NCBI GenBank assembly: GCA_902363335.1
Contig: CABIZV010000003.1
Location: 221,475-285,474, forward strand
Direction of reading: 5' to 3'
From: Enterobacteriaceae bacterium
GTDB lineage: Bacteria > Pseudomonadota > Gammaproteobacteria > Enterobacterales > Enterobacteriaceae
DNA: 64,000 nt
Positions within the stretch are counted from its first letter, which is position 1. Every line of letters starts with the position of its first letter. Of this stretch, positions 51,482-60,631 are shown piece by piece. Position numbers and translations under genes: made by a program. The notes under the pieces are model-generated. The model worked only from the letters and a program-made list of their open reading frames with translations. It searched no databases and was not told where the DNA came from.

Positions 51482-52192
51482 ATGGCGACAGGAAAGTCCT
51501 GCTCTCGCTGGTTTGCGCCTGTTGCGGCGTTATTGATGGTTGTTAGCCTGAGTGGGTGTTTTGATAAGGAAGGCGATCAGCGTAAAGCCTTCGTCGATTT
51601 CTTGCAGAATACCGTGATGCGTGGCGGTGAACGCCTACCAACGCTGACGGCTGACCAGAAAAAACAGTTCGGGCCTTTTGTTTCCGACTATGCCGTCATT
51701 TATGGTTATTCACAGCAGGTGAGCCAAGCGATGGACGCGGGTTTACGCCCGGTTGTTGATAGCGTTAACGCCATTCGCGTTCCGCAAGATTATATGACTC
51801 AGCGCGAGCCGCTGCGTCAAGCCAATGGTTCGCTTAACGTACTGAGCCAGCAGTTGCAGAATGCAAAAATGCAGGCTGATGCCGCTCATGCCGCGCTGAA
51901 GCAGCCCGACGATCTGAAACCGGTATTTGATAAGGTTTACAGCAAAGTGGTGACCGCGCCGTCTGAGGCGCTGCAACCGCTTATCCCAGCAGCTCAGGTC
52001 TTTACCCAGCAGCTGGTTCAGGTGGGTGACTTTGTCGCACAGCAGGGCGCTGAGGTGAGCTTCGTGGCGAACGGTATCCAGTTCCCGACTTCTCAGCAGG
52101 CAAGTCAGTACAACACGCTGATTGGCCCACTGGCGTCGCAGCACCAGGCATTTAGCCAGGCCTGGACCGCAGCCGTCGACGCGACCAAATAA
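51482..52192 (+). CDS. yiaF: DUF3053 lipoprotein YiaF
   Basis: A 236-residue protein, equal in length to E. coli YiaF. The signal peptide carries a lipobox (VSLSGC), so it is probably a lipoprotein. Two ATGs are close together; 51482 lies 7 nt from AAGGAG and matches the E. coli start MATGKSCSRWFAP. The mature part is mostly helical. Function is unknown. It converges on ghrB with a shared terminator. Confidence 0.93.
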   Translation: MATGKSCSRWFAPVAALLMVVSLSGCFDKEGDQRKAFVDFLQNTVMRGGERLPTLTADQKKQFGPFVSDYAVIYGYSQQVSQAMDAGLRPVVDSVNAIRVPQDYMTQREPLRQANGSLNVLSQQLQNAKMQADAAHAALKQPDDLKPVFDKVYSKVVTAPSEALQPLIPAAQVFTQQLVQVGDFVAQQGAEVSFVANGIQFPTSQQASQYNTLIGPLASQHQAFSQAWTAAVDATK

Positions 52193-52198
52193 TGTTTT

Positions 52199-52226
52199 TG
52201 GCCCGGCACCCTGCCGGGCCAGTTTG
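52199..52226. terminator. Bidirectional terminator between yiaF and ghrB
   Basis: TGGCCCGGCA-CCC-TGCCGGGCCA, perfect 10-bp stem, with TTTTT before it and GTTTG after it. Confidence 0.8.
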
Positions 52227-52228
52227 TT

Positions 52229-53203
52229 TTATCCTGCAACCTGCGGGTTCACGCAGTTTTTCTCCACTTTCCCCTGCAAGGCATCAATCAGGTTATCTAC
52301 TGCACAAGCGGCCATGTTATAGCGCGTTTCATGCGTTGCAGAGCCAATATGTGGCAGTGCCACCACGTTCGGCATTTTCAGCAGCGGCGAATCCACCGAG
52401 AGCGGTTCCTGCTCAAAGACATCCAGCCCAGCGGCGTGGATCTCACCCTTCTCCAGTGCGGCAATCAGCGCCTTTTCATCCACCACCGGGCCACGACCCG
52501 CGTTGATAAAGATGGCGGACGACTTCATGCGGGCGAACTGTTCAGCGCCAAACAGATGGTGCGTCTCTTCGGTCAGCGGCAGGATCAGGCAGACGAAATC
52601 AGCCTCCTCCAGCAGAGTATTTAAATCACAGTAGCGGGCATTAAAACGCTCTTCAGCCTGTGGGTGACGACGACGGGCGTTATACAGAATCGGCATGTCA
52701 AAGCCAAAATGCGCGCGCTGGGCCAGCGCCATGCCAATGCGTCCCATCCCCACAATGCCCAGCGTTTTATGGTGGACATCAATACCGAACCAGTCTGAAC
52801 CGATGCCCTTTTTCCACTCGCCCGCTTTAACGCGCTCAGCCACTTCAACCACACGACGAGCCGAACTCAATACCAGTGCCATGACCGTATCGGCCACGGT
52901 TTCGGTCAGGACGGTTGGCGTATGCATTAGCAGCACACGGCGGGCGTTGAGCGCATCGACGTCAAAGTTGTCATAACCTACGGAGACAGTGGAAGCGGCG
53001 CGAAGCTTTGGCATCTTCTCCAGTAGGGCGGTATTGACGGCTTCACTGGAGCCCAGCAGGCCTTCTGCTTCGGCAAAAGCCTGTTGATGCTGCGTAACGG
53101 TTTCCGGACGCAGGTTAGCCACCTGAGTCACGGTAAAATGCTCTTCCAGGCGATGCAGTAAATCGTCAGGTAACGCTTTATAGAGAATAATGGACGGCTT
53201 CAT
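52229..53203 (-). CDS. ghrB: 2-ketoaldonate/glyoxylate/hydroxypyruvate reductase B (KguD position)
   Basis: A 324-residue D-isomer-specific 2-hydroxyacid dehydrogenase, E. coli GhrB length. The NAD(P) motif GMGRIGMALAQR lies near residue 152; catalytic Arg, Glu and His are in NAGRGPVVDE, GLDVFEQEP and LPHIGSATHETR. The enzyme reduces glyoxylate, hydroxypyruvate and 2-ketogluconate. Here it starts 22 nt after the kguT stop, with its own CGGAG site, and so occupies the place of kguD (2-ketogluconate-6-phosphate reductase) at the end of a kguEKT operon. Whether it has shifted to the phosphorylated substrate is inference. Confidence 0.95.
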   Translation of the reverse strand: MKPSIILYKALPDDLLHRLEEHFTVTQVANLRPETVTQHQQAFAEAEGLLGSSEAVNTALLEKMPKLRAASTVSVGYDNFDVDALNARRVLLMHTPTVLTETVADTVMALVLSSARRVVEVAERVKAGEWKKGIGSDWFGIDVHHKTLGIVGMGRIGMALAQRAHFGFDMPILYNARRRHPQAEERFNARYCDLNTLLEEADFVCLILPLTEETHHLFGAEQFARMKSSAIFINAGRGPVVDEKALIAALEKGEIHAAGLDVFEQEPLSVDSPLLKMPNVVALPHIGSATHETRYNMAACAVDNLIDALQGKVEKNCVNPQVAG

Positions 53204-53225
53204 GCGAATCTCCGTAAGTTAAAAT

Positions 53226-54506
53226 TTAAGCGTGGCGTGCGCCAACCGGTAGCTGTTGATTATTAGCAGGCTTAACAATCAGAGTTAGCCATACTGAGGC
53301 AAAAAGCGCTACCCCCATAAAAATGTATGATGCCGATGGGCTTCCGGTGACACCGTTAAGGTAGCCGACGACCCAGGAACCGAGGAACGAGCCTAGTGCG
53401 CCCATACTGTTGATGAGCGCCATCGCGCCACCGGCCACGTTGCGCGGCAGCATCTCAGGAATGATGGCAAAGAAGGGCCCGTACGGCGCGTACATGGCGG
53501 CACCGGCAATCACCAGCAGGGTGTAAGAGAGCCAGAAGTTATTCGCGCCGACCGCCCATGAACCAATAAAAGCAAAGGCGGCAATCAGCAGTAATGGCCA
53601 GACGAACAGCTTGCGGTTTTGCAGCTTATCGGAAGCCCATGAGACGACAATCATTGCCACCGTTGCCGCCAGATACGGCACTGATGACAGCCAACCCACT
53701 TCGACCATGCCTAAGTTTGCGCCCCCGCTGCGGATAATCGACGGCAGCCACAGCACGAACCCATAAACCCCGATGCTCCAGGTAAAATACTGCATGCACA
53801 GCAGGATTACGTTGCGTGAGCGGAACGCTTCGCCATAGTTACGTACCGCTTTAATGCCCTGCTGTTCACGTTCGAGCTGCGCCTGCAAGGCCGCTTTTTC
53901 TGACTCATTCAGCCAGCCGACCTGCGACGGTTTGTCTTTGACCAGCACCCACCAGCAGAATGCCCAAATGACCGCCGGAACACCCTCAATAATGAACATT
54001 TCACGCCAGCCCAGCGCCTGAATAAGATAGCCAGAAACCACCGACATCCACAGCACCGTCACCGGGTTGCCGAGTATCAAGAAGGTGTTGGCCCTTGAAC
54101 GCTCTGACTTGGTAAACCAGTTACTGATATAGATGAGCATCGCCGGCATCACGGCCGCCTCAACGATACCGAGGATAAAACGGATGGCAGCCAGTGCGGG
54201 AATGTTGCTGACAATCCCAGTCAGTGACGCGCAGCCGCCCCACAAAATCAGACACACAAAGATCAGTTTACGTACGCTGCGGCGTTCGGCGTAAATCGCG
54301 CCGGGGATTTGGAAGAAGAAGTAGCCGAGGAAGAACAGGGCGCCAAGCAGGGATGAAATCCCTTTGGTGATCCCTAAGTCTTCGTTAATTCCGGCGGCGG
54401 AGGCGAAACTGAAGTTCGCACGATCAAGATACGCCAGGCTGTACGTGATAAACACGATTGGCATGATGTACCACCAACGTTTTGCTGCGTTTGTAGAGCT
54501 GTTCAT
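53226..54506 (-). CDS. kguT: probable 2-ketogluconate transporter (MFS, ACS family)
   Basis: A 426-residue MFS protein of the anion:cation symporter family, with 12 hydrophobic segments and the N-terminal KRWWYIMPIVFITYSLAYLDRANFSFA split across helix 1. The start at 54506 follows GAGG; 12 further in-frame codons have no family support. Neighbours (kinase, epimerase-like barrel, reductase, LacI regulator) match the Pseudomonas kguEKTD order, on which the substrate assignment rests. Confidence 0.75.
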   Translation of the reverse strand: MNSSTNAAKRWWYIMPIVFITYSLAYLDRANFSFASAAGINEDLGITKGISSLLGALFFLGYFFFQIPGAIYAERRSVRKLIFVCLILWGGCASLTGIVSNIPALAAIRFILGIVEAAVMPAMLIYISNWFTKSERSRANTFLILGNPVTVLWMSVVSGYLIQALGWREMFIIEGVPAVIWAFCWWVLVKDKPSQVGWLNESEKAALQAQLEREQQGIKAVRNYGEAFRSRNVILLCMQYFTWSIGVYGFVLWLPSIIRSGGANLGMVEVGWLSSVPYLAATVAMIVVSWASDKLQNRKLFVWPLLLIAAFAFIGSWAVGANNFWLSYTLLVIAGAAMYAPYGPFFAIIPEMLPRNVAGGAMALINSMGALGSFLGSWVVGYLNGVTGSPSASYIFMGVALFASVWLTLIVKPANNQQLPVGARHA

Positions 54507-54577
54507 AGGCCTGCCTCTATTTTCGCTTTGCCGCCGCTGCATGTAGGGTACAGAGGAGGCGGTTTTTAAACGTGACG

Positions 54578-55516
54578 TTATTCGCCTAACGCTTCACGCG
54601 TCGGTAATCCTTCGCTATCGCCCTGGACCTGGATGGCCAGCGCGCCAATTTTATTGCCGCGGGTTACCGCCTGATGCAGGCTTCGGCCTTCCAGTAGCGC
54701 GCTGATAACGCCTACGGCAAACCCATCGCCAGCCCCGACCGTATCAACGACGTTGTCCACTTTCACCGGAGCAACGCAGCCTTGCTCGCCGTCAGCGGTT
54801 TTATACCAGGCGCCATCGGCACCGGTTTTCAGCACTACGGCTTTTACGCCGTGATGCAGATAAAAATCGGCAATCCCTTCCGGCGTTTGCTGGCCGGTTA
54901 ATATCACGCCTTCTTTCAGACCCGGCAGCACCCAGTCGGCCTGGAACGCCAGAGCGTTGAGTTTTTCAACCATCTCCGCTTCACTTTTCCACAGCACCGG
55001 GCGTAAATTTGGGTCAAAAGAGAGCGTTTTACCCTGAGCTTTCATGGTGCGTGCGGTGTGGGCCAACAGTTCGTATGAGCTGTCTGACAGTGCTGCAGCC
55101 ACACCGCTTAAGTGGAGATGGCGCGCGCTGGAGAAGTACGCATCCTGATAATCTTCAATCGACAGATGGCTGGCGGCCGAACCTTTACGGAAATATTCCA
55201 CAATGGGATCGGTTCCATTTTCGACTTTAGATTTAAGCTGAAAGCCGGTTGCATGATGAGGGTCAATCGCGACACCGCGGGCATCGATCCCCTCTTTTTT
55301 CAGGGAGTTGACCACAAAACGGCCAAAGCTGTCATTGCCCACGCGGCTGACCCAGCCCACATTGAGTCCCAGACGTGCAAGGCCAGTCGCAACGTTGAGT
55401 TCGGCCCCGGCTACGCGCTTAATAAACTGCTCAATGTCTTCTAAATCGCCGGTCTGGGTGGCGACAAACATGGCCATCGCTTCACCGATGGTGATGACAT
55501 CCAGTGAATCTTTCAT
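54578..55516 (-). CDS. kguK: probable 2-ketogluconate kinase (PfkB family)
   Basis: A 312-residue ribokinase-family sugar kinase. ITIGEAMAMF opens the protein, FDPNLRPVLWKS and the anion-hole/catalytic segment DNVVDTVGAGDGFAVGVISAL (Asp base within GAGDGF) are intact. The ATG lies 6 nt after AAGGAG, and the kguE stop overlaps that site, so the two are translationally close. KdgK-like activity on 2-keto-3-deoxygluconate is the main alternative; context favours 2-ketogluconate. Confidence 0.75.
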   Translation of the reverse strand: MKDSLDVITIGEAMAMFVATQTGDLEDIEQFIKRVAGAELNVATGLARLGLNVGWVSRVGNDSFGRFVVNSLKKEGIDARGVAIDPHHATGFQLKSKVENGTDPIVEYFRKGSAASHLSIEDYQDAYFSSARHLHLSGVAAALSDSSYELLAHTARTMKAQGKTLSFDPNLRPVLWKSEAEMVEKLNALAFQADWVLPGLKEGVILTGQQTPEGIADFYLHHGVKAVVLKTGADGAWYKTADGEQGCVAPVKVDNVVDTVGAGDGFAVGVISALLEGRSLHQAVTRGNKIGALAIQVQGDSEGLPTREALGE

Positions 55517-55519
55517 CGA

Positions 55520-56269
55520 TTACTCCTTACGTAACAGGTCAACGTAGCGGCGAGTGACCGTCGTCAGGTCAGCGCCCTCTAACGGGAATTCAATACCGCG
55601 CGGCACATCCGCAGGCAGCGCGTTTAATAGCGCCAGCCAACGCGGTTCCGCTTCATCGGGTGGAATGGCGCGGTAGCTATCTCGATGTGAGGTGGCGGCT
55701 TTAACGTGAATATAGCTGACGGATGGCGCCAACTGCTGGGCGGCAGCTTCCGGGGAGTCGCCAACCCACAGCCAGTTGCCCATATCAAATGTTAGTGATA
55801 CCGGCAGTTTTTGCGTATGGCAGGCGGCATTAAAGCGCTGCATTGGCGGCAGGCGCCCGCAGTCAGTTTGATCGTTCTCGACCACCAGCTTCATTGCGCT
55901 GCTGTCCAGCCAGTCGCGAAGCAGGGGAAACGGCCTGGTATCGGAATAATGGCCCAGCGAAACCTTCAGCCACAGCGCGCGGAGCGTTTTAGCTTCTTCC
56001 AGCAATGCCGGAAGTTGCGGATTGAGAGTGCCATCGGGCATGAACAGGGGTTCTGGGGCAGAGTAGCAGGCTAGCAGGCCCGCCGACTCAATGGCGGATG
56101 CCAGGTCGGGCAGCGTTTCAAGCTCCGCTGGCGTGAACATTTCACGGCGAATTTCCACGCCATCTGCCTTTGCGCCTGCGATGATAGGCAGCAGAACAAT
56201 TTGTCCGCCAGCGTGGCGAACAACGTCGTGGCCGTAGGCGGCGGTGACCACCATGATTTTTCTTTGCAT
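55520..56269 (-). CDS. kguE: KguE-type sugar phosphate isomerase/epimerase (TIM barrel)
   Basis: A 249-residue xylose-isomerase-like TIM-barrel protein. Metal-ligand candidates are Glu in VEIRREMF, VVENDQTDCG, FDMGNWLW and the C-terminal GIEFPLEG. The same gene opens the kguEKTD operon of Pseudomonas, where its exact reaction is not settled. It starts about 40 nt downstream of a PtxS-type operator and ends 3 nt before kguK. First gene of the leftward operon kguE-kguK-kguT-ghrB. Confidence 0.72.
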   Translation of the reverse strand: MQRKIMVVTAAYGHDVVRHAGGQIVLLPIIAGAKADGVEIRREMFTPAELETLPDLASAIESAGLLACYSAPEPLFMPDGTLNPQLPALLEEAKTLRALWLKVSLGHYSDTRPFPLLRDWLDSSAMKLVVENDQTDCGRLPPMQRFNAACHTQKLPVSLTFDMGNWLWVGDSPEAAAQQLAPSVSYIHVKAATSHRDSYRAIPPDEAEPRWLALLNALPADVPRGIEFPLEGADLTTVTRRYVDLLRKE

Positions 56270-56307
56270 AGGAACTCCAAATCTAACGCTCTTGCTAATA
56301 CGCTAAA

Positions 56308-56321
56308 TGGAATCGGTTCCA
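56308..56321. promoter_or_regulatory. PtxS-type LacI operator upstream of kguE
   Basis: TGGAATCGGTTCCA, a perfect 14-bp palindrome apart from its central bases, closely resembling the Pseudomonas PtxS operator TGAAACCGGTTTCA. It lies in the 100-nt gap between the LacI-family gene and kguE, 39 nt ahead of the kguE start. Confidence 0.72.
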
Positions 56322-56369
56322 AAGAAAATCATACTATGTTGAATTTATGATCACCATCACGAAGGAATG

Positions 56370-57386
56370 TTAACGCGCCGTTGATCCGCGCACGATAAGC
56401 TCACCGGAGAACACCTGCTCATGTAGCGTTTCGGAAGTGCCTTCAATGCGACGAACCACCTGCTCGACGGCGGCATAGCCAATCTGCCAGGTAGGCTGTT
56501 TCAGGGTGGTAATGCCCACGCCGGCAAGCTCCGCCCACTCAAGTTCATCGAACCCCAACAGGCCGATATCACTGCCCCAGTTCAGGCCGATGCGTTTCAT
56601 CGAGCGCGCCACCTGTAGTGTGAGCGCGCCGTTGGCGGAGATGACCGCTTTGCGCATTCCGCGATGTTGCTGATGAAACTGGCGCAGCGTGTTATCAAGC
56701 TGGGCGTTTTCGGCCAGCGGCACCTCTGCATTCTCTGCCACCATTCCTGGATAACGGGCAAGCGTGGCGCGAAAGGCGCTCAGGCGCTCGCGGCGGGTGT
56801 TGACGGTGCCGAGCGGTTCACTGAGAAACAGCAGCGCTTCAAAGCCTTGCTCAATGAGATGTTCGGTAGCGGTGGTGGCGGCCTGGGTGTTATCCAGTCC
56901 CACGACGTCACAGGCAAAATCAGGGATTTTACGGTCGATAAGTACCATCGGTAGGGCAGATTGCTGTAGCCGATGCAGGCCCTCTTCGCGCATCCCGACG
57001 GCATTCACCACAATGCCTTCCACCTGATAACTGCGCAGCAGATCGAGATAGTGCAGCTCCTGATCCACCTCGTTATTGGTGTTACACACCAGTGGGGTGA
57101 AGCCTTTGTCACGGCATGCGGCTTCAATGCCGCTTAACACATTTACCGAATAGGGATTGGTGATATCGGCGATGATGAGTCCTATCAGACGGGTGCGACC
57201 ACGCTTTAAATTGCGTGCCATCAGGCTTGGGCGATAGTCGAGTTCGGCAATAGCGGTTTCAATCCGCGCCAGCAGCGCATCGGAAAGCAGATGTTTTTCG
57301 CCATTAAGATAACGTGAAATGCTGGTTTTGCCGGTTTTCGCGGCTTTTGCCACATCGCTGATGGTAGGGCGCGCTGATTTTGCCAT
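56370..57386 (-). CDS. ptxS: LacI-family regulator, PtxS-like
   Basis: A 338-residue repressor with the N-terminal LacI HTH and hinge (RPTISDVAKAAKTGKTSISRYLNGE, residues about 6-30; shown in family form) and a periplasmic-binding-like effector domain. The ATG at 57386 opens MAKSARPTISDV; 19 upstream in-frame codons are not supported. It is upstream of kguE on the same strand, with the palindromic operator between. In Pseudomonas, PtxS represses kguEKTD and is released by 2-ketogluconate; the same logic is inferred here. Confidence 0.78.
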   Translation of the reverse strand: MAKSARPTISDVAKAAKTGKTSISRYLNGEKHLLSDALLARIETAIAELDYRPSLMARNLKRGRTRLIGLIIADITNPYSVNVLSGIEAACRDKGFTPLVCNTNNEVDQELHYLDLLRSYQVEGIVVNAVGMREEGLHRLQQSALPMVLIDRKIPDFACDVVGLDNTQAATTATEHLIEQGFEALLFLSEPLGTVNTRRERLSAFRATLARYPGMVAENAEVPLAENAQLDNTLRQFHQQHRGMRKAVISANGALTLQVARSMKRIGLNWGSDIGLLGFDELEWAELAGVGITTLKQPTWQIGYAAVEQVVRRIEGTSETLHEQVFSGELIVRGSTAR

Positions 57387-57453
57387 GGAAATGTCTCTCG
57401 CCTGAAAGTGACAACACCTTAACGCGAAAATCGTTGATGGCAAGTTGATTCAT

Positions 57454-57479
57454 GTCGGATGGTGACGCCACCATCCGAC
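57454..57479. other. REP-like perfect hairpin between ptxS and yiaD
   Basis: GTCGGATGGTG-ACGC-CACCATCCGAC, an 11-bp perfect stem with tetraloop and no T run, placed 8 nt past the yiaD stop. Confidence 0.65.
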
Positions 57480-57486
57480 GGCACGA

Positions 57487-58149
57487 TTACTGAATTGGAC
57501 TTAAGGTGATTTCAACGCGGCGGTTCTGCGCTTTGCCTTCAGCCGTACTGTTGCTGGCGATTGGGTTCGCTGGGCCCATACCGCGCGTGCGGATACGGCT
57601 GGCTTCAACGCCCTGAGTAATCAGCGAGCTGGCCACGCTATCGGCGCGCTGCTGGGAAAGACGCATATTCAGATCCTGGCTCCCGGTGCTGTCGGTGTAG
57701 CCCATCACGTTAACGGCGGTCTTATTGTACTCTTTCAGCACCATCGCTACGCCGGTCAGCGTATTGGCACCCGCAGGTTTAAGGGTTGCGCTGCTGCTAT
57801 CAAAGGTGACGTTGTTTGGCATATTCAGGATGATGTTATCGCCGCTGCGGGTTACGCTCACGCCAGTGCCCTGCATTTTGTCTCGCAGTTTGGCTTCCTG
57901 AACATCCATGTAATAGCCTACGCCGCCGCCGAGCGCTGCGCCCGCTGCCGCACCAATCAACGCGCCTTTACCGCGATCTTTCTTCGATGATGAGAGTACG
58001 CCGACGCCCGCGCCGACCAGCGAACCGATGCCCGCGCCAATGCCAGATTTACCCGCTTCACGTTCGCCGGTATAAGGGTTTGTTGTGCAGCCAGATACCG
58101 CCAGGGTGCCGCTCACAATAGCAGCAATGACCAAAATACGTTTATTCAT
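57487..58149 (-). CDS. yiaD: OmpA-family outer-membrane lipoprotein YiaD
   Basis: A 220-residue lipoprotein (E. coli YiaD, 219). The lipobox VSGC is at residues 18-21; a Gly-rich membrane-spanning-like region (about 37-80) follows, then an OmpA peptidoglycan-binding domain (about 110-215, with GYTDSTGSQDLNMRLSQQRA). The start at 58149 gives the signal peptide MNKRILVIAAIVSG. E. coli YiaD suppresses a BamD defect, linking it to outer-membrane assembly. Divergent from bisC. Confidence 0.95.
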   Translation of the reverse strand: MNKRILVIAAIVSGTLAVSGCTTNPYTGEREAGKSGIGAGIGSLVGAGVGVLSSSKKDRGKGALIGAAAGAALGGGVGYYMDVQEAKLRDKMQGTGVSVTRSGDNIILNMPNNVTFDSSSATLKPAGANTLTGVAMVLKEYNKTAVNVMGYTDSTGSQDLNMRLSQQRADSVASSLITQGVEASRIRTRGMGPANPIASNSTAEGKAQNRRVEITLSPIQ

Positions 58150-58306
58150 CTTAATTCCTTGTGACATTCTTATTTTCACCACAGCGACCGTGGCGCATGA
58201 TTATGACGTGCGAACCTGAAGAAAATTCTTGGGAACTCTCTGAAATTTGTAAGTAACATTGACCGGCGCAATAAATAAACGATGACCACCTGCAGGAGCG
58301 CTCACT

Positions 58307-60631
58307 TTGTCTACACCCTTTTCCGTATTAACCGCCGCCCATTGGGGGCCGATTCTTGTCGACACTGACGGCGAGAATGTTCTGGCGTCCCGCGGGGCGT
58401 TGCCGACTTCGCATCCTAATTCGCTGCAAAGCGTGGTGCGCGATCAGGTGCACAGCAAAACTCGCATCCGCTATCCGATGGTGCGTAAAGGCTATCTGGC
58501 CTCGCCGGAGGCGCCTGTAGGCGTGCGCGGTCAGGATGAATTTGTGCGGGTGAGCTGGGATGAGGCGCTGGATCTTTTGCACGCGCAACACAAACGTATT
58601 CGTGAGACGTATGGCCCATCGGCCATTTTTGCCGGTTCTTACGGCTGGCGGTCTAACGGCGTACTGCATAAAGCGGCAACGTTGTTGCAGCGGTATATGA
58701 GCCTGGCTGGCGGCTATACCGGTCATTTGGGTGATTACTCCACCGGCGCGGCACAGGCCATCATGCCGCATGTGGTTGGCGGTAATGAGGTGTATCAGCA
58801 GCAGACCAGCTGGCCGCTGATTCTCGAGCATAGCGAGGTGGTCGTACTGTGGAGCGCCAATCCGCTTAATACGCTGAAAATTGCCTGGAATGCCTCTGAC
58901 GAACAGGGCATCGCTTATTTTGAGGCACTGCGAAAAAGCGGTAAAAAGCTTTTCTGCATCGATCCGATGCGATCGGAGAGCGTGGAGTTTTTCGGCGATG
59001 CGATGGAGTGGATAGCGCCCCATATGGGAACCGATGTGGCGCTGATGTTAGGGATTGCCCATACGCTGGTGGAAAACGGTTGGCACGATCGCACGTTCCT
59101 TGAAACCTACACCACAGGGTATTCGGTTTTTGCCGATTACCTGCTGGGCAACGCGGACGGCGAGGCTAAATCGGCACAGTGGGCTGCTAAGATTTGCGGA
59201 GTAAGTGCGGATAAAATTCGTGAATTAGCGGATATCTTCCGTCAAAATACCACCATGTTAATGGCCGGGTGGGGAATGCAACGCCAGCAGTTTGGCGAAC
59301 AAAAACATTGGATGCTGGTGACGTTAGCCGCCATGTTAGGCCAGATCGGTACGCCAGGCGGCGGTTTTGGCCTTTCCTATCATTTTGCAAACGGTGGCAA
59401 CCCAACGCGACGTGCGGCGGTGCTCGCTTCCATGCAGGGTACGGTTAAAGGCGGTGTCGATGCCGTGGATAAAATCCCGGTGGCGCGAATCGTTGAGGCA
59501 CTGGAAAACCCCGGCGCGCCCTATCAGCATAACGGTCTCGACCGCCACTTCCCGGATATTCGCTTTGTCTGGTGGGCGGGCGGGGCCAACTTTACCCATC
59601 ACCAGGATACCAACCGTCTTATCAAGGCCTGGCAAAAACCGGAGCTGGTGGTTATCTCTGAATGTAACTGGACGGCCGCCGCGCGCCACGCCGATATCGT
59701 CCTGCCCGCCACCACCTCGTTTGAACGTAATGACCTGACCATGACCGGCGATTACAGCAACCAGCATCTGGTGCCGATGAAAAGGGTGGTGATGCCGCGT
59801 GATGAAGCACGTGATGATTTCGAAGTGTTCGCCGATTTAAGCGAGCGCTGGGAGAAGGGCGGTCGCGCGCGTTTTACCGAAGGCAAAAGTGAACTCCAGT
59901 GGCTGGAAACTTTTTATCGCATCGCCGGTGAGCGGGGCGCGAGCCAGCAGGTGACGTTGCCGCCATTCGACACTTTCTGGGAAGCCAATCAACTTATTGA
60001 GATGCCGGAAAGCGCGCAGAATGCGGCGTTTGTCCGTTTTAGCGCGTTTCGCGCCGACCCGCAGGCCAATCCGTTAAAAACCCCGAGCGGTAAAATTGAG
60101 ATTTATTCTGAACGCATTGCCAGCTTCCAGTACCCGGACTGCCCACCGCATCCCATGTGGCTGGCGCCCGATGAGTGGCACGGCAACGCGCAGCCGGGGC
60201 AGCTTCAGCTTTTATCCGCTCATCCCGCGCACCGTTTGCACAGTCAGCTCAATCACACTTCACTGCGCGAACGTTATGCGGTGGCAGGGCGTGAGCCGCT
60301 GACGATAAATTCGCAGGATGCAAAAGCGCGGCAGATTCGTGAAGGTGACCTTGTGCGCCTGTGGAATCAGCGTGGTCAGGTGCTGGCCGGTGCCGTGGTC
60401 AGTGACGATATCAGACCCGGCGTGGTGTGCTTACATGAAGGGGCATGGCCTGATTTAGCCCCTGAGGTGGGTGGCATTTGCAAAAATGGCGCGGTGAACG
60501 TGCTCACCAAGGATATCCCCAGCTCACGGCTGGGGAATGGCTGCGCGGGCAACACGGCGCTGGCCTGGGTCGAAAAGTATGACGGCCCGGCGCTGGCGTT
60601 AACCGCCTTTAATCCGCCTGCCAACGCATAA
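58307..60631 (+). CDS. bisC: biotin sulfoxide reductase
   Basis: A 774-residue molybdopterin oxidoreductase of the DMSO reductase family (E. coli BisC, 777), reducing biotin and methionine sulfoxides in the cytoplasm; no twin-arginine signal is present. Motifs include GSYGWRSNGVLHK, the cofactor-ligand serine region GGYTGHLGDYSTGAAQ and GQIGTPGGGFGLSYHFANGG. The best start is TTG at 58307, 9 nt after AGGAG, as no in-frame ATG or GTG precedes the conserved N-terminus. Its last 23 nt overlap the end of yiaC on the other strand. Confidence 0.95.
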   Translation: MSTPFSVLTAAHWGPILVDTDGENVLASRGALPTSHPNSLQSVVRDQVHSKTRIRYPMVRKGYLASPEAPVGVRGQDEFVRVSWDEALDLLHAQHKRIRETYGPSAIFAGSYGWRSNGVLHKAATLLQRYMSLAGGYTGHLGDYSTGAAQAIMPHVVGGNEVYQQQTSWPLILEHSEVVVLWSANPLNTLKIAWNASDEQGIAYFEALRKSGKKLFCIDPMRSESVEFFGDAMEWIAPHMGTDVALMLGIAHTLVENGWHDRTFLETYTTGYSVFADYLLGNADGEAKSAQWAAKICGVSADKIRELADIFRQNTTMLMAGWGMQRQQFGEQKHWMLVTLAAMLGQIGTPGGGFGLSYHFANGGNPTRRAAVLASMQGTVKGGVDAVDKIPVARIVEALENPGAPYQHNGLDRHFPDIRFVWWAGGANFTHHQDTNRLIKAWQKPELVVISECNWTAAARHADIVLPATTSFERNDLTMTGDYSNQHLVPMKRVVMPRDEARDDFEVFADLSERWEKGGRARFTEGKSELQWLETFYRIAGERGASQQVTLPPFDTFWEANQLIEMPESAQNAAFVRFSAFRADPQANPLKTPSGKIEIYSERIASFQYPDCPPHPMWLAPDEWHGNAQPGQLQLLSAHPAHRLHSQLNHTSLRERYAVAGREPLTINSQDAKARQIREGDLVRLWNQRGQVLAGAVVSDDIRPGVVCLHEGAWPDLAPEVGGICKNGAVNVLTKDIPSSRLGNGCAGNTALAWVEKYDGPALALTAFNPPANA

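Noticed and set aside
51301..51546. 81-codon frame with many Cys residues upstream of yiaF
   Set aside because: It overlaps the yiaF start in another frame, has no ribosome-binding site and shows no domain; the Cys-rich look is accidental.
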